From Rhodobacteraceae bacterium 63075 (lineage in GTDB: Bacteria > Pseudomonadota > Alphaproteobacteria > Rhodobacterales > Rhodobacteraceae), in NCBI GenBank assembly GCA_003417655.1, contig QVMW01000003.1, positions 62,001 to 126,000 on the forward strand: a stretch of DNA of 64,000 bases. Reading direction: 5' to 3'. The notes beneath the pieces were generated by a model. It was not told the origin of the DNA. It was given only the letters and a program-made list of their open reading frames with translations, and ran no database searches. Numbering within the stretch: the first letter of the stretch is position 1; the number at the start of each line of letters is the position of its first letter. Below, in pieces: positions 27,099 through 36,455 of this stretch. The translations under genes and the position numbers were made by a program.

Positions 27099-28919
27099 TC
27101 AATACCCGCTGTCGGTCGTCAGGATGTAATGCCCCGGACCGATCTCGCGATACTCCGACGGCGCCGCCTCGTAGCCCACCGGATGGATCGGCGACGGGAT
27201 CGGCTTGAAGTTCAGCTCCTTCTCGTCCTTGCGCTTGCGCGGATCGGCGATCGGAACCGCCTTCATCAGCGCCTGCGTATAAGGGTGCTGCGGATCCTCG
27301 AAGACCTGCTGGCGCGGGCCGATCTCCACGATCCGCCCCAGATACATCACGCCCACGTCATGGCTCACCCGCTCGACGACGGCCATGTCATGGCTGATGA
27401 AGAGATAGCTCAGCCCCAATTCGGCCTGAAGCTCCATCATCAGGTTGAGCACCTGCGCCTGCACGCTCACGTCGAGCGCGCTCACCGCCTCGTCGGCGAC
27501 GATCAGCTTGGGGTTCAGCGCCAGCGCCCGTGCGATGGCCACGCGCTGACGTTGCCCGCCCGAAAGCTCGTGCGGATAGCGGCGCAGGAAGGAGCGGGGC
27601 AGCTCCACCCGGTCGAAGAGCCCCGCAATCCGGTCATGCAGCTCGCTGCCCTTGGCGAGCCCGTAATTCTCCATCGGCTCGGCGACCTGGCTCATCAGGT
27701 TCATCTGCGGGTTGAGGCTGGCAAAGGGGTCCTGGAAGATCATCTGCATGTCCTGGCGCAGCTTGTGCAGCGCGCCCTGCCCGAGGCCGAGCACTTCCTT
27801 GCCGTCGAAATGGACCTCGCCCGAATCCGGCTCCACCAGCCGCAGCAGCGAGCGCCCGGCGGTGGACTTGCCGCAGCCGCTTTCGCCCACGAGGCTCAGC
27901 GTGCGGCCCTTGTTGATCTTGAAGCTCACATCCTCGACCGCATGCACATTGGCCACGGTGCGCCGGAAGAAACCGCCGGTGACGGGAAAGCGCGTGGTGA
28001 GGTTCTTGACTTCAAGCAGCGTCTCCTCGGAGCCCTCGATCGGATCGAGGTTCTGATCGGTGCGCCCCAGCAGCTTCATCGGCGCGGGATATTGCTTGCC
28101 GCGCATCTCGCCGAGCTTGGGAACGGCGGCCAGCAGTGCCTTGGTGTAATTGTGCTGCGGGGTCTCGAAGATTTCCTCGACGGTCCCCTCCTCGACCTTG
28201 TTGCCGCGGAACATGACGACGACCCGGTCGGCCATCTGCGCCACGACAGCCATGTCATGGGTGATGAACATCACCGCCGTGCCGGTCTCGCGCTTCAGGC
28301 GGTCCATCAGGGCGAGAATCTCGGCCTGGATGGTCACGTCGAGCGCCGTCGTCGGCTCGTCGGCGATCAAAAGGCGCGGCTCGCAGGCCAGCGCCATGGC
28401 GATCACGACCCGCTGGCGCATGCCGCCCGAAAGCTCGTGCGGGAACTGCGCGAGCCGCCGCTCGGGCTCGGGGATGCGCACCTGCCGCAGAAGCTCCAGC
28501 GCGCGGTCCGCCGCCGCCTGCTTGCTCATCCCCTTGTGCAGCCGCAGCCCTTCGGTGAGCTGGCGGCCCACGGTGAAGACCGGATTGAGCGCCGTCATCG
28601 GCTCCTGGAAGATCATCCCGATCTCGTTGCCGCGAATCGTGCGCATCAGGCCCTGGTCGGTCTGCGAAAGGTCGATCGCGTCGTCCTCGCCGCGCCGGAA
28701 GAGCATCTCGCCGCCCGCGATCTCGCCGCCGCCATACTCGATCAGCCGCATCAGCGAGAGCGAGGAGACGGATTTGCCGGAGCCCGATTCCCCAACGATA
28801 CATACGGTTTCACCGGGGCCGACATCGAAGGAGACATCCTCGACACCGACGACGGGGCCATCCTTCGTCTGGAACTGGACACGCAGGTTGCGAATGCTTG
28901 CGATTGGCTGGTCTAGCAT
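27099..28919 (-). CDS. Fused double ABC ATPase, peptide/glutathione type (DppD-DppF/GsiA-like)
   Basis: 606 aa with two complete ABC domains in one chain, replacing the separate DppD and DppF subunits. Domain 1 has GESGSGKSVSS, LSGGMRQR and LLIADEPTTALD; domain 2 has GESGCGKSTAG, LSGGQRQR and LIVADEAVSALD. Each ends with a QHNYTKALL or QHPYTQALM oligopeptide-transporter motif. ATG 28919 fits the family start but lacks a good ribosome site; GTG 28955 with GGAG upstream would add 12 residues. It is divergent from its likely binding protein and permeases. Confidence 0.92.
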   Translation of the reverse strand: MLDQPIASIRNLRVQFQTKDGPVVGVEDVSFDVGPGETVCIVGESGSGKSVSSLSLMRLIEYGGGEIAGGEMLFRRGEDDAIDLSQTDQGLMRTIRGNEIGMIFQEPMTALNPVFTVGRQLTEGLRLHKGMSKQAAADRALELLRQVRIPEPERRLAQFPHELSGGMRQRVVIAMALACEPRLLIADEPTTALDVTIQAEILALMDRLKRETGTAVMFITHDMAVVAQMADRVVVMFRGNKVEEGTVEEIFETPQHNYTKALLAAVPKLGEMRGKQYPAPMKLLGRTDQNLDPIEGSEETLLEVKNLTTRFPVTGGFFRRTVANVHAVEDVSFKINKGRTLSLVGESGCGKSTAGRSLLRLVEPDSGEVHFDGKEVLGLGQGALHKLRQDMQMIFQDPFASLNPQMNLMSQVAEPMENYGLAKGSELHDRIAGLFDRVELPRSFLRRYPHELSGGQRQRVAIARALALNPKLIVADEAVSALDVSVQAQVLNLMMELQAELGLSYLFISHDMAVVERVSHDVGVMYLGRIVEIGPRQQVFEDPQHPYTQALMKAVPIADPRKRKDEKELNFKPIPSPIHPVGYEAAPSEYREIGPGHYILTTDSGY

Positions 28920-29182
28920 CTGGGAGGGCCCTGTTCTGAATGCGTTCGCGTTCACGCTACAGACACTCCGAGCAAACTGTCAAACCACACGAGCTTTTCC
29001 GGCCAGTTCCGCCAAAGCCCTTGCATTTTCGCGAATCTCTGTTTCGAATGGTCGCATTGCGGGGGCGGGATGATCTGTCGGCGGCTAGTCCGCCCGAACG
29101 TCCGACCCTGCCAACCAAAGCGCCGCCTTTCGCGCGGCAACGTCATGGCGAGGTGCGAGCTTCGTCCAACATGGAGAGAAAA

Positions 29183-30889
29183 ATGAAAGTCAAAACCCTA
29201 CTGCTCGGTGCAGCAGCGTCTTTTGCCTTGGCCCCGGCGGCCATGGCCGAGCGCGGCTCCGACGGCCACGTCAATATCATCTATTGGCAGGCCCCGTCGA
29301 TCATGAACCCCTATCTGTCAGGCGGCACGAAGGACATCGAAGCGTCCTCGCTGGTGATCGAACCGCTGGCGCGCTACGACGAAACAGGCGCGCTCGTGCC
29401 CTGGCTCGCCGAGAGCATTCCGACAGTCAACAACGGTGGCGTCTCCGAAGACCTCACCACGATCACATGGAAGCTCAAGGAAGGGCTCAAGTGGTCCGAC
29501 GGCACGGCCCTGACGGCCAATGACGCCAAGTTCACGGCCGATTACTGCATGCATCCCGAAGGCGGCTGTGCCTCGGCCTCTTTCTTCGAAGGCGTCGAAA
29601 GCGTTGAAGCCATTGATGACCTGACGCTCAAGATCACCTTCGACAGCCCCAAGCCGAACCCCTACAACGTGCTTGTCGGTGCCCAGTCGCCGATCATCCA
29701 GGCGGCCCAGTTCGCCGACTGCCTCGGCGCGAAGGCTCCCGAATGCACCGACGCCAACTTCAACCCGATCGGCACCGGCCCCTTCGTCGTGGACGAGTTC
29801 AAGCCCAACGACGTGATTTCGTTGTCGGCCAACCCGAACTACCGCGACCCGGCCAAGCCCGCCTTCGCCACAATGACCTTCAAGGGCGGCGGCGATGCGG
29901 TATCCGCAGCCCGCGCGGTCTTCGAGACGGGTGAAATGGACTACGCCTGGAACCTCCAGCTCGCGCCCGACGTGATCGCGAACATGGAAGAAGGCGGCAT
30001 GGGCAAGGCGATCGTTGGCTTCGGCCCGCTCGTGGAACGCCTCGAGATGAACCTCACGGACCCCTCGCCCGACCTGCCCGCCGACGTGCGCTCGACGCGC
30101 AAGGCCCCGCACCCCTTCCTGTCGGACATGGATGTGCGCAAGGCGCTCTCCATGGCGATCGACCGCGAGCTTCTCGTGGAAGTGGGCTATGGCCAGGCCG
30201 GCAAGGTCACCTGCGATCTCGTTCCCGCGCCTGACAACTACGCGGCCAAGAACGACTATTGCGTCGGTCAGGACATCGAAGGCGCCAATGCGCTGCTCGA
30301 CGAGGCCGGCTGGGTTGACAGCGACGGCGACGGCATCCGCGACAAGGACGGCGTCAAGCTCTCGATCCTCTACCAGACTTCGACCAACGCCGTCCGTCAG
30401 GACTTCCAGGCGCTGATCAAGCAGTGGTGGGGCGAGATCGGTGTCGAAACCGAGCTGCGCAACCTCGACGCATCCGTGTTCTTCGGCGGTGACCCGGGCT
30501 CGCCCGACACCTTCCAGAAGTTCTACGCCGACGTGGAGATGTATGCCAACACCTTCGCAGGCACGGATCCGCAGCAATACCTCGCGGCCTACCGGTGCGG
30601 CAACGAGCCCAAGCCGGAAAGCCAGTGGCAGGGTGAGAACATCAACCGCTTCTGCAACGAAGAGTATGATGCCCTGCTCGACGAGTTCGCCCAGACCGGC
30701 GATATCGAGAAGCGCGGCGAGATCGCGATCGAGCTGAACAACATGCTGACGAAAGACAGCTACACCATCGTTCCGCTCGTGCACCGCGGCCGCGTCTCGG
30801 GCCAGTCCAACACGCTGGGCGGTCACGCCCTCAACGTATGGGACTCCGAGCTCTGGGATGCTGCCGACTGGTACCGCATCGAAGAATAA
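29183..30889 (+). CDS. Peptide ABC transporter substrate-binding protein (family 5)
   Basis: 568 aa. A signal peptide (MKVKTLLLGAAASFALAPAAMA) precedes a family 5 binding protein for di- or oligopeptides, with the typical NPYLSGGTKDIEASSLVIEPL and LKEGLKWSDGTALTANDAKF. ATG 29183 has GGAG at 29173-29176; ATG 29171 has no equivalent. About 260 bp separate it from the divergent ATPase gene, enough for two promoters. The two permease genes follow after a 100-bp gap with a hairpin. Confidence 0.93.
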   Translation: MKVKTLLLGAAASFALAPAAMAERGSDGHVNIIYWQAPSIMNPYLSGGTKDIEASSLVIEPLARYDETGALVPWLAESIPTVNNGGVSEDLTTITWKLKEGLKWSDGTALTANDAKFTADYCMHPEGGCASASFFEGVESVEAIDDLTLKITFDSPKPNPYNVLVGAQSPIIQAAQFADCLGAKAPECTDANFNPIGTGPFVVDEFKPNDVISLSANPNYRDPAKPAFATMTFKGGGDAVSAARAVFETGEMDYAWNLQLAPDVIANMEEGGMGKAIVGFGPLVERLEMNLTDPSPDLPADVRSTRKAPHPFLSDMDVRKALSMAIDRELLVEVGYGQAGKVTCDLVPAPDNYAAKNDYCVGQDIEGANALLDEAGWVDSDGDGIRDKDGVKLSILYQTSTNAVRQDFQALIKQWWGEIGVETELRNLDASVFFGGDPGSPDTFQKFYADVEMYANTFAGTDPQQYLAAYRCGNEPKPESQWQGENINRFCNEEYDALLDEFAQTGDIEKRGEIAIELNNMLTKDSYTIVPLVHRGRVSGQSNTLGGHALNVWDSELWDAADWYRIEE

Positions 30890-30907
30890 GCCGAACGCTT
30901 GGCTTTC

Positions 30908-30933
30908 GGGTGCTCCGCTGCGGCGGGGCACCC
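30908..30933 (+). terminator. Hairpin between binding-protein and permease genes
   Basis: GGGTGC (30908-30913) pairs with GCACCC (30928-30933), and CCGC/GCGG inside extends the stem; CCTTTCG follows. Such hairpins often stabilise the binding-protein message or reduce read-through to the permease genes. There is only a short T-run, so partial termination or processing is more likely than a full stop. Confidence 0.5.
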
Positions 30934-30989
30934 CCTTTCGCCCTCCCTCCCGGCCACGTGACAAGACCCATTAACCAAGGCGCCGCATC

Positions 30990-31997
30990 ATGCTGACTTA
31001 CACGATCAGGCGGGTTGTGCTTTCAATCCCGACGCTTTTGTTCATCGCTCTTGTGATCTTCCTGCTCCTGCAGCTCGCCCCCGGCGATCCGATGGCTCAG
31101 GTTCCGCTCACCGTGCCCCCCGAGGTCAAGGAGAAGATGCGCGAGGCGCTCGGCCTCGGCGCGCCCTGGTATGTCCAGTTCTGGAAATGGCTGGTGCAGT
31201 TCTTCTGGATCGAGCCGCAGGTCTTCATCGACTGGCTCTTCGGCACGGGCCTCACCGATGGGGCGCAGCGCGTCATCTCCTGGCAGACCCGCTCGCCGGT
31301 CATGGACATCGTCGTCCAGCGCCTGCCCCAGACGCTCTGGGTTGTCGGTCTGGCCTATGTCGTCGCCTTCCTGATCGCGATCCCCGTGGGCATCTACTCG
31401 GCCTACAAGCAATACTCGTCCTTCGACCAGGTCGGGACATTCATCACGATGATCGGCTTCTCGATCCCGCCCTTCTTCACCGGGCCGCTGCTGATCGTGA
31501 TCTTCTCGGTCTGGCTCGGCTGGTTCCCCTCGATCTACGACACGACCCACGAGGTCAATTCGTGGGAGAGCTTCGGCTACCAGATCAAGCAGATGATCAT
31601 GCCGGTCATGGTCCTCGCGCTTCAGGTCACCGCGCAGGTGAGCCGCTTCATGCGCGCCTCGATGCTCGACAATCTCAAGCAGGACTACGTGCGCACCGCC
31701 CGCGCCAAGGGCCTGCCCGAGCGCGCCGTGCTGCTCGTGCATGTGCTGCGCAACTCGATGATCTCCGTCGTGACGGTCATCGCGCTGGCCATCCCCGCCA
31801 TCTTCGGCGGCGCGATCATCACCGAGGTCGTCTTCAAGGTGAACGGCATCGGCCAGCTCCTGATCACCGCGCTCTTCGCCAATGACATGCCCATGGTGAT
31901 GACGCTGACATTCATTTTCGCCCTGCTCATCGTGGTGTTCAACATCATCGCCGATGTGCTCTACGGCGTGCTTGACCCGAGGATCCGCTATGACTGA
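30990..31997 (+). CDS. Peptide ABC transporter permease, DppB type
   Basis: 335 aa with about six membrane segments. The N-terminus MLTYTIRRVVLSIPTLLFI is typical for DppB. A large periplasmic loop follows, with the cytoplasmic contact loop YVRTARAKGLPERAVLLVHV towards the C-terminus. The stop overlaps the DppC-type start by 8 bp, so the two permeases are probably translated together and form a heterodimer powered by the double ATPase at 27099-28919. Confidence 0.93.
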   Translation: MLTYTIRRVVLSIPTLLFIALVIFLLLQLAPGDPMAQVPLTVPPEVKEKMREALGLGAPWYVQFWKWLVQFFWIEPQVFIDWLFGTGLTDGAQRVISWQTRSPVMDIVVQRLPQTLWVVGLAYVVAFLIAIPVGIYSAYKQYSSFDQVGTFITMIGFSIPPFFTGPLLIVIFSVWLGWFPSIYDTTHEVNSWESFGYQIKQMIMPVMVLALQVTAQVSRFMRASMLDNLKQDYVRTARAKGLPERAVLLVHVLRNSMISVVTVIALAIPAIFGGAIITEVVFKVNGIGQLLITALFANDMPMVMTLTFIFALLIVVFNIIADVLYGVLDPRIRYD

Positions 31998-32961
31998 TGA
32001 GATCCAGGCCATCGAGGCCCTCCAGGACAACGCCCCGCTCAAGCCCCACCGCTCGCATTCGGCAGAGGTCTGGCTCCAGTTCCGCCAGCACAAGGGCGCG
32101 CTGATCGGCGGGGCCTTCATCATATTCATCACGCTCTTCGTGCTGATCGGCCCGTGGATCTGGCAGGTCGACCCTGGCAAGCTCGACATCCGCGCCAAGG
32201 ACTACCGGCCCATCTACACCGCGATCTGGGACAGCGAGGCGCGGGTGAGCTGGGCCCATCCGCTCGGCTCCGACCAGCTCGGCCGCGACGGGCTTGCCAA
32301 CATGATCTATGGCGGGCGCACCTCCATGGCCGTGGGCTGGGCGGCGATGCTGCTCGCGCTCTTCCTCGGCGCCTCGGTCGGCGTTCTGGCAGGCTATTTC
32401 AAGCGGCTCGACGGCCCGCTCATGCGGGCGACCGACCTGTTCCTGTCGCTGCCGATCCTGCCCCTGATGCTCGTGGCGGTGACGCTCTTCCGCCAGCCCC
32501 TGCGTACCATGTTCGACTCCCCCGAGGCAGGCATGTTCATCCTCATCGTCGGGGTGATCGGCATCACCTCCTGGATGCACACCGCCCGGATCGTGCGCGG
32601 TGATATCCTCGCCCTCAAGGAGCGCGAGTTCGTCCTTGCCGCCCGCTCCGCCGGCACGCGCTCGCGCGGGATCATCATGCGTCACCTGCTGCCCAACGTG
32701 ATCTCGCCCATCGTCGTCTCGGCCACCTTCGGCCTCGCCACGGCGATCATCACCGAAAGCTCGCTGAGCTTCCTCGGCGTGGGCTTCCCCTCGGACTTCC
32801 CGACATGGGGCAAGATGCTCGCCGATGCCGTCCCGCGGATGACCGAGTATCCCGAGCGCGTGATGCTCCCGGGCATCGCCATCTCGCTCACGGTGCTCGC
32901 GGTGAACTTCCTCGGCGACGGTCTGCGCGACGCGCTCGACCTGCGCATCCGGGGGCGCTGA
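31990..32961 (+). CDS. Peptide ABC transporter permease, DppC type
   Basis: 323 aa. An N-terminal cytoplasmic segment, then membrane segments and the conserved loop FVLAARSAGTRSRGIIMRHL. HPLGSDQLGRDGLANMIYGG is the DppC hallmark after the first segment. The start ATG 31990 lies inside the DppB-type gene. Upstream in-frame codons within that gene are rejected because they give a leader without similarity to the family. Last gene of the operon. Confidence 0.93.
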   Translation: MTDEIQAIEALQDNAPLKPHRSHSAEVWLQFRQHKGALIGGAFIIFITLFVLIGPWIWQVDPGKLDIRAKDYRPIYTAIWDSEARVSWAHPLGSDQLGRDGLANMIYGGRTSMAVGWAAMLLALFLGASVGVLAGYFKRLDGPLMRATDLFLSLPILPLMLVAVTLFRQPLRTMFDSPEAGMFILIVGVIGITSWMHTARIVRGDILALKEREFVLAARSAGTRSRGIIMRHLLPNVISPIVVSATFGLATAIITESSLSFLGVGFPSDFPTWGKMLADAVPRMTEYPERVMLPGIAISLTVLAVNFLGDGLRDALDLRIRGR

Positions 32962-32979
32962 AGAAGCTCAGACAAATAA

Positions 32980-33022
32980 AAACGCCCGTTCTGCCCTGCG
33001 CCGCGCGCAAGAGCGGGCGTTT
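32980..33022. terminator. Terminator-like hairpin after the permease operon
   Basis: AAACGCCCGTTCT (32980-32992) pairs with AGAGCGGGCGTTT (33010-33022), 13 bp with one G-U pair, and the loop itself can fold (TGCGC/GCGCA). On the plus strand only TTT follows the stem. On the minus strand the stem is followed by TTTTTATTTG, a better U-tract, so it probably also stops antisense transcription coming from the right. Confidence 0.7.
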
Positions 33023-33174
33023 CGTCTGCGCGCCGGGCGTGGAACCCTGCCCCGCCCGCACCGGAAAGCCGGAACAGCGTCCTCGCTTGCCCCCTGCGCA
33101 GCAGACGTTCGTTCCTTGATTCGCCCGAAAACCCGCGCCATTTGGACCAAAGCATCTTCCAAAGGAGCGGTCTC

Positions 33175-34221
33175 ATGTTCGCATCTCTCGGCTTCGAAAG
33201 CCTCTCGCCTCTCACGGCGAGCCTCTATCTCGCCCTTGGCCTGGGCGCGGCCTTCGGCGTCCTCGCCGAGATCACCCGTTTCTGCCTGCGCCGCGCGGTC
33301 GTCGGCAAGGACGCCCAGGCGCGCGGCACATGGGCCATGGCGCTGGCAGTGGCCATCATCGGCACACAGGCCGCCGTCTTCTCGGGGCTCATCTCCTTCG
33401 AGGGGCACCGCTTCCTCGCTGCTGACCTGCCGATCCTCGCGCTGGTGCTGGGCGGGCTCGCCTTCGGCATCGGCATGGTGCTCACGCGCGGCTGCGCCTC
33501 GCGGCTCGCCGTTCTGGCCGGCTCGGGCAACCTGCGCGCCGTGACCGTGCTGATCGTCTTCGCCGTCATCGCCCATGCCACGCTCAAGGGCGTCTTTGCC
33601 CCGCTCGCGCAAGCCCTCGCCTCGGTCACGCTGCCCATCGGAGGCGCGCTGCCGCTCACTGCCGGGGCCGCCATCGCGCTCATCGCGCTGGCGCTGGCCT
33701 TTCGCGCACGGATCGGCGCGCTTCAGCTCACGCTCGCCGCGCTCATCGGGCTGCTCGTTCCGGCCGCATGGGTCGGCACGGGCTTCATCCTCTTCGACGA
33801 TTTCGACCCGATCGCCATGGAGAGCCTGAGCCTCACCGCCCCGGCCACGGCCACGCTCTTCTGGACCGTCGCGGGCACATCCATTGCGCCGGGCTTCGGC
33901 GTCGGCCTTGTCGGCGGCGTGCTCGCGGGCGCGCTCGTCTCGGCGCTGGCCTTCGGCCGCTTCGCCTGGGTCAGCTTCGAAAGCCCCCGCCAGACCGGCC
34001 GCTACATCGCGGGCGCTGCGCTCATGGGCGCGGGCGGTGTGCTCGCGGGCGGCTGCACGCTGGGCGCGGGCCTGTCGGGCGTGCCGACACTCGGCATCGC
34101 GGCGCTCGTCGCCATCACCTCGATCATCGCGGGCGCGGCGCTCGCCGGGCGCCTGCTCAATGAAAGCGCTTCCGGATCCGCCGAACAGCCGTCCACACGA
34201 GGGCTACAACCGGCAGAGTGA
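33175..34221 (+). CDS. YeeE/YedE-family (TsuA-like) sulfur transporter
   Basis: 348 aa, about ten hydrophobic segments. Conserved Cys motifs of the thiosulfate/sulfur-compound transporter family are visible: EITRFCLRRAVV, MVLTRGCASRLAVLAGSG and VLAGGCTLGAGLSG. ATG 33175 is preceded by AAGGAG at 33162-33167, so an upstream in-frame ATG at 33142 is rejected. Its 3' end overlaps the convergent DUF3422 gene by 65 bp. The substrate could be thiosulfate or another sulfur species. Confidence 0.88.
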   Translation: MFASLGFESLSPLTASLYLALGLGAAFGVLAEITRFCLRRAVVGKDAQARGTWAMALAVAIIGTQAAVFSGLISFEGHRFLAADLPILALVLGGLAFGIGMVLTRGCASRLAVLAGSGNLRAVTVLIVFAVIAHATLKGVFAPLAQALASVTLPIGGALPLTAGAAIALIALALAFRARIGALQLTLAALIGLLVPAAWVGTGFILFDDFDPIAMESLSLTAPATATLFWTVAGTSIAPGFGVGLVGGVLAGALVSALAFGRFAWVSFESPRQTGRYIAGAALMGAGGVLAGGCTLGAGLSGVPTLGIAALVAITSIIAGAALAGRLLNESASGSAEQPSTRGLQPAE

Positions 34222-35440
34222 CGAGCGCGGCCAGCATCCCCTTGTCGAGGCCGAGCGTGGCCTTGGCAAGCGGGTATGCAGCGTAGGTGACAAGGTTCAC
34301 CGCGTAATAGCTCACCGCCACGACCGAGAGCCCCTCGACCGTCTGTTGCAGCCTGAGCTGCAAATCGGCCCGGCGGTTCATCCCCTCCAGAAGCTGCTGG
34401 TTCTGCGCCGATCGTTCCACCTCCACCCGCGTGCGCAAGAGCTCGCCCGCGCGCCGCGCCCGGTCGCCCATGGCATCGAGCCGCGCCCTGGTCGATTTCA
34501 CCGTGCGCATCGCCGGATCGTAGCGCCGGGTCATGAACTCCTTGAAGGTCTGCCGCCCCTGGAAGCGCTCCTCGCGCAAGACAGTGACCCGCTCGTGAAC
34601 GATCGCCTCGTAGGCTTCCGTCGCCCCGAAGCGAAAGCTCGTCTCGGCGCCCAGCTTCTCCAGCTCCGCCGAAACACTCAAAAGGTCATCCAGCGTCGCC
34701 TCTGCGGGGGTCTCCGAGAGTGTCATGTCCTCGATCAGGCCCGAGAGCTTGGTGTCGAACTTCGACAATTGCGGGCCGAGCCCGCGCGCGCGGGCGAAGC
34801 CGAGCATCGACATCGCCTTGTAGGTCTCGATCTCGCAAAGCCGCTGGACGATCCGCCCGATCCGGCGCGGCCCCGTGCCCTCGCGCACGAAGACGGCAAA
34901 GCGCAGATGCCCCGCCGGATCGATGCAGAAATCCCCCCCGATCAGGGCCGCCCCGTCCAGAACGCGGCTGACCGCGAGGCTCTCGGCGACGAACCAGCCG
35001 CGCAACGCCTCGCGCATCGCCTCATCGGCGCGCATCGGCTCGACGCGCAGCAGCGCGCTTGTGACGCGCCCTCCCGGCGCTGCGCTCAGCCAGTCATCGG
35101 GAAAGACATCGAAATCAGCCGGATCGAAGGCCCGCTCGCCGAGCATGCCCGAAAAGGCCGTGTAGGTGACGAACTCGGTATGGCTTTCCCATTTGAGCCA
35201 GTGCTTGCCGATCTTGCCGAAGTAATGCGTCGCGCCGGGCTGGGGATGCTGCGCGCCGTGGCGGTCGAGCAGCGCGATGAGATGCTCGAGGTCCTTGGCG
35301 CGGTCGCGTGCGGCCGCATCATCCTTGCGCTTGATCGCGAGATAGGCCGCCGTCGCCGGCGCCTCGATCGAGGGAAAGGGCCGCGCATGCAGCTCGTTGG
35401 CGATGCTATAGCGCAGCGGATGGTCTTCGATGGGCGGCAT
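34157..35440 (-). CDS. DUF3422-family membrane protein
   Basis: 427 aa. Mostly soluble N-terminal part (about 1-365) beginning MPPIEDHPLRYSIANELHARPF, with a helical Arg/Glu-rich stretch (270-365). Two C-terminal membrane segments follow (LSVVAVSYYAVNLVTY and MLAALVTLPVVALVWTAV). Matches the conserved proteobacterial DUF3422 layout; the function is unknown. ATG 35440 has AAGGAGA upstream. The last 21 codons overlap the 3' end of the convergent YeeE gene. Confidence 0.88.
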   Translation of the reverse strand: MPPIEDHPLRYSIANELHARPFPSIEAPATAAYLAIKRKDDAAARDRAKDLEHLIALLDRHGAQHPQPGATHYFGKIGKHWLKWESHTEFVTYTAFSGMLGERAFDPADFDVFPDDWLSAAPGGRVTSALLRVEPMRADEAMREALRGWFVAESLAVSRVLDGAALIGGDFCIDPAGHLRFAVFVREGTGPRRIGRIVQRLCEIETYKAMSMLGFARARGLGPQLSKFDTKLSGLIEDMTLSETPAEATLDDLLSVSAELEKLGAETSFRFGATEAYEAIVHERVTVLREERFQGRQTFKEFMTRRYDPAMRTVKSTRARLDAMGDRARRAGELLRTRVEVERSAQNQQLLEGMNRRADLQLRLQQTVEGLSVVAVSYYAVNLVTYAAYPLAKATLGLDKGMLAALVTLPVVALVWTAVRRIRKRFH

Positions 35441-35597
35441 TCCGGCTCTCCTTTGCCGCGAACCTAGCGTAAAGCGCGCGCAAGTAAACCGGCATTTTGC
35501 CGCGTTTTCAATGATTTAGATGAATGCAACGGTATACCGACCTGCGCAGTCAGCCGCGCGCCGCCTGGCCAAGGCCTTCCCGAAAGCCGCGCCGCGC

Positions 35598-36083
35598 TCA
35601 GAACAGACCCATTTCCAACCCCGCCCTGAGCGCCTGGCCCAATTCACGGCAGGGCGCAAGCTCGTCCTCCGTAAGCGTCTTTTCGGCGAGGATCGCCTCT
35701 TCGCTCTGCGCCTTGGTGCAGACGATGAGGGGCGGCTGCACTTCCTTGAGCCGCCAGCCCTTGGCGATCCGCGCGAGCTGGCGCGCCGCGCCTTCCCCGT
35801 CCGAGCCAGCGCAGATCATGTGGGCATAGCCCCGCCCCTCGATCTCGCCGAGAACCGGATAATAGCACCGATCGAAGAACTCCTTCATCTCGCCCGAAAG
35901 CGCCGCGAGGTTTTCCGGCCCGCAGAAGAGATAGGCCCCGGCCTCAAGCAGATCGTCGGGCCCGGCGTCCCGCGCGCGCAAAAGGCGCACCTCGCCCTCC
36001 TCCTCGGCCGCCGCGCTGGCCGCCTCGGCCATTTGCAGGCTGCCATTCGTGCGCGTGTGGTAGATGATGAGAAGATGGGTCAT
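35598..36083 (-). CDS. Flavodoxin-like NAD(P)H-dependent oxidoreductase family protein
   Basis: 161 aa. The N-terminus LLIIYHTRTNGSLQMAEA fits the phosphate-binding loop of a flavodoxin fold, and LFCGPENLAALSGEMKEFFDRC the flavin-site loop of the family. Probably a small FMN protein; the electron partner is unknown. 157 bp of sequence without visible features separate it from DUF3422 downstream. Confidence 0.75.
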   Translation of the reverse strand: MTHLLIIYHTRTNGSLQMAEAASAAAEEEGEVRLLRARDAGPDDLLEAGAYLFCGPENLAALSGEMKEFFDRCYYPVLGEIEGRGYAHMICAGSDGEGAARQLARIAKGWRLKEVQPPLIVCTKAQSEEAILAEKTLTEDELAPCRELGQALRAGLEMGLF

Positions 36084-36403
36084 GGGTTCAACCTAGTGGC
36101 CCCGGTTGCGCGTTTCCAGCCGCGATCTGTCGAGAAATCCTCCGGTCGGGAGGCTTGGTGGGGAAAGCGGTCCATAAACAAGGCCATCGCCGGACCGCGG
36201 GGTGGCGATCCAACAAGTCTTCGAGGCGCTTTATTTCTGCCAAATCCGCACTCCGTTCATCCGACGCGCCCAGCTCCACCAAATCGCCAGCCCGGGGGGC
36301 GGTCTGGCGATGGCCGGGCACCTTCGGTGCTATTCCGGCCGGGGCTATAGAATGACCGAGGCACGACACAAACCCCGCACCACACCCTGCCGCCGTATCC
36401 CCC
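36084..36403. other. Gene-free stretch between flavodoxin-like gene and pntB terminator
   Basis: About 320 bp without a convincing gene. Short ORFs here have no ribosome site and no recognisable protein pattern. A small hairpin (CCTCC/GGAGG near 36137-36151) is visible. The stretch may carry the promoter of the minus-strand flavodoxin-like gene. Confidence 0.5.
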
Positions 36404-36435
36404 AAAAAAAAGGGCACCCTGAAAGGTGCCCTTTT
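36404..36435 (-). terminator. Rho-independent terminator of pntAB
   Basis: On the minus strand, a GGGCACC/GGTGCCC stem (36431-36425 with 36418-36412), extended by flanking A/T pairs, is followed by a run of eight T (36411-36404). It lies 21 bp after the pntB stop, a textbook intrinsic terminator for the pnt operon. Confidence 0.9.
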
Positions 36436-36455
36436 CCCATGATATGCGGCAAAGC

